A stretch of DNA of 64,000 bases from Paraburkholderia aromaticivorans (lineage in GTDB: Bacteria > Pseudomonadota > Gammaproteobacteria > Burkholderiales > Burkholderiaceae), in assembly GCF_002278075.1 (NCBI RefSeq), contig NZ_CP022989.1:2542001-2606000 (forward strand), read 5' to 3'. Position numbers and translations under genes: made by a program. Positions within the stretch are counted from its first letter, which is position 1; every line of letters begins with the position of its first letter. Under the pieces are notes generated by a model. That model worked only from the letters and a program-made list of their open reading frames with translations. It was not told the DNA's origin and did not search any database. Below, piece after piece: positions 62,641 to 64,000 of this stretch.

Positions 62641-63735
62641 TTACGCTGCGTTGCTGCTGGGAACGGCCGCTTTCTCGATCAGCGCGCAAACAGCGGCAGT
62701 CACTTGCGCCGTCGTTGCGGTGCCGCCGAGATCGCGTGTGTGCAGAGACGTGTCAGCAGTGACGGCTTCGACTGCCTGCATGACACGCCTCGCGGCGTCG
62801 ACTTCGCCGAGATGCTCCAGCAGCATGACGACTGACCAGAAGGTGCCGACCGGATTGGCGAGTCCCTTGCCCATGATGTCGAACGCCGAGCCGTGGATCG
62901 GTTCGAACATCGACGGATAGCGGCGTTCCGGATCGATGTTGCCCGTCGGCGCGATGCCGAGGCTGCCGGCGAGTGCAGCGGCCAGGTCGCTGAGAATGTC
63001 GGCGTGCAGATTGGTGGCGACGATCGTGTCGAGTGTGGCCGGACGGTTGATCATGCGTGCGGTCGATGCGTCGACCAGTTCCTTGTCCCATTTGACGTCC
63101 GGGAATTCCTTCGAGATTTCGAGTGCGATCTCGTCCCACATCACCATGGCGTGGCGTTGCGCATTGCTCTTGGTGATGACGGTCAGCAACTTGCGCGGTC
63201 GGGATTGAGCGAGACGGAACGCGAAACGCATGATCCGCTCGACGCCGGCGCGGGTCAGGATCGAGACGTCAGTTGCGGCTTCGATCGGATGCCCTTGGTG
63301 GACCCGGCCGCCCACGCCCGAATATTCGCCTTCTGAATTTTCACGCACGATGACCCAGTTCAGATCTTCCGGTTTGCAGCGCTTCAGCGGTCCATCGATT
63401 CCCGGCAGGATGCGGGTCGGCCGGACGTTGGCGTATTGATCAAATCCTTGGCAGATCTTGAGGCGCAGGCCCCACAGCGTGATGTGGTCGGCAATGTCCG
63501 GATCGCCTGCCGAGCCGAACAGGATCGCGTCCTTGTGGCGGATGGAGTCGAGGCCGTCCGCGGGCATCATGACGCCGTGTTTGCGGTAGTAGTCGCCACC
63601 CCAATCGAAGTTTTCGAACTCAAACGCAAACGACTTTGTGGTCTTTGCAAGTGCTTCGAGAATCTGCGCGCCAGCAGGTACGACTTCCTTGCCGATGCCG
63701 TCGCCGGGGATGGTTGCGATGCGATAGGTCTTCAT
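62641..63735 (-). CDS. ttuC: tartrate dehydrogenase/decarboxylase (D-malate dehydrogenase family)
   Basis: A 364-residue enzyme of the isopropylmalate/isocitrate dehydrogenase fold. IPGDGIGKEV, the substrate-binding RENSEGEYSGVGGRV with its extra Gly typical of tartrate/D-malate enzymes, ITKSNAQRHAMVMWDE, and NLHADILSDLAAALAGSLGIAPTGNI (split: LHADILSDLAAAL, GSLGIAPTGN) are present. NAD-dependent, metal-dependent oxidation and decarboxylation of tartrate to D-glycerate. ATG at 63735 with AAGGA about 8 bases upstream. First gene of the operon. Confidence 0.93.
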   Translation of the reverse strand: MKTYRIATIPGDGIGKEVVPAGAQILEALAKTTKSFAFEFENFDWGGDYYRKHGVMMPADGLDSIRHKDAILFGSAGDPDIADHITLWGLRLKICQGFDQYANVRPTRILPGIDGPLKRCKPEDLNWVIVRENSEGEYSGVGGRVHQGHPIEAATDVSILTRAGVERIMRFAFRLAQSRPRKLLTVITKSNAQRHAMVMWDEIALEISKEFPDVKWDKELVDASTARMINRPATLDTIVATNLHADILSDLAAALAGSLGIAPTGNIDPERRYPSMFEPIHGSAFDIMGKGLANPVGTFWSVVMLLEHLGEVDAARRVMQAVEAVTADTSLHTRDLGGTATTAQVTAAVCALIEKAAVPSSNAA

Positions 63736-63829
63736 GTCTCCGTCCTTCACGTGTTGTGGGGTGTGGGTGAACTTTATCCCTCTCTGACCGCAAAAACCGG
63801 TGCTAAACTCAAAGCATCCTTAACTTTCA

Positions 63830-63841
63830 TTCACAAGTGAA
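63830..63841. promoter_or_regulatory. TTCAC-AA-GTGAA dyad before the LysR gene
   Basis: A perfect 12-bp dyad 5 bases before the LysR start codon, in the 110-base divergent promoter with ttuC. Possible autoregulatory operator; the A/T-rich stretch 63810-63830 is also a candidate LysR site. Confidence 0.5.
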
Positions 63842-63845
63842 GGTC

Positions 63846-64000
63846 ATGCGCGACACCGTCGACCCGTCTGATTTGAGTTTCTTTTCGACACTTGCTGCGT
63901 CGGGCAGTCTGAGCGCCGCGGCCCGGGAACTGGGACTGACGCCCGCAGCCGTCAGCAAGCGTCTGACGCTGATGGAAAGCCGCGCGGGCGTTGCGCTGAT
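63846..64000 (+). CDS. ttuA: LysR-family regulator of the tartrate operon (cut by window edge)
   Basis: An ATG at 63846 with AAGG just upstream opens a frame that runs to the right edge. The 51 codons read MRDTVDPSDLSFFSTLAASG, SLSAAARELGLTPAAVSKRL and TLMESRAGVAL: a LysR winged helix. It is divergent from ttuC, the place of ttuA in the tartrate cluster, and probably activates the operon in the presence of tartrate. The rest lies outside the window. Confidence 0.85.
   Translation, partial: MRDTVDPSDLSFFSTLAASGSLSAAARELGLTPAAVSKRLTLMESRAGVAL

Overview
The window looks like an accessory, catabolic part of a Burkholderia sensu lato (Paraburkholderia-like) replicon. The DNA is GC-rich, most codons end in G or C, and the gene set is typical of that group: polyamine-type ABC importers, many LysR/GntR/IclR regulators, a rhamnolipid operon, a tartrate (ttu) cluster and a sulfonate (ssu) cluster. 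No rRNA, tRNA, CRISPR array, integrase or complete insertion sequence was seen. The genus is inferred from gene content and was not tested against a database.

Layout. (1) 1-6640: an LprI/DUF1311-like exported protein cut by the left edge, a Gly/Pro-rich protein built on a 39-bp minisatellite, a GAF-PAS-GGDEF-EAL c-di-GMP enzyme, a small hypothetical, a pyridine nucleotide-disulfide oxidoreductase, a cupin and a TMEM175-like channel. (2) 6789-17429: two divergent blocks around a LysR gene. One is a minus-strand Rieske oxygenase plus four-gene spermidine/putrescine-type ABC importer; the other is a plus-strand flavin monooxygenase, Rid-like protein, DUF1028 protein and M20 deacylase. Together they suggest uptake and oxidative or hydrolytic breakdown of an unidentified N-containing compound. 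(3) 17856-26140: a seven-gene rhamnolipid operon, rhlA, an ICMT-like methyltransferase, rhlB, an MFS pump, rhlC, a NodT-type outer-membrane factor and an EmrA-type adaptor. The methyltransferase between rhlA and rhlB is the most interesting single feature. (4) 26287-31501: GntR regulator divergent from an MFS carrier, an arylmalonate-decarboxylase-like enzyme, a cyclic amidohydrolase and a racemase-fold protein lacking both catalytic cysteines.

(5) 31717-37196: an NTF2-fold protein, a luciferase-like flavin monooxygenase and a convergent ssuC-ssuB-ssuA-acyl-CoA-dehydrogenase-like operon for organosulfur use. (6) 37524-48145: single genes and small units: EthD-like and SgcJ-like proteins, a methyltransferase, a ThDP enzyme divergent from a LysR gene, HxlR divergent from SDR/membrane protein/quinone oxidoreductase, an FmdB-like zinc ribbon, and an adenosine-specific kinase followed by an Ap4A phosphorylase-like protein. 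(7) 48629-51337: type II dehydroquinase and an MHS carrier divergent from an IclR regulator. (8) 51620-56247: a chromate-resistance operon chrB-chrA-MFS-beta-propeller with a fossil second chrB tail. (9) 56945-64000: a tartrate operon, ttuC-ttuD-pyk-eno-ttuB, divergent from a LysR gene cut by the right edge. It encodes a full route tartrate to D-glycerate to 2-phosphoglycerate to PEP to pyruvate.

Several divergent promoters carry clear dyads that are probably operators (13535, 27072, 43582, 50507, 56245, 63830). All functional assignments come from reading motifs and context; none has been checked by a search.
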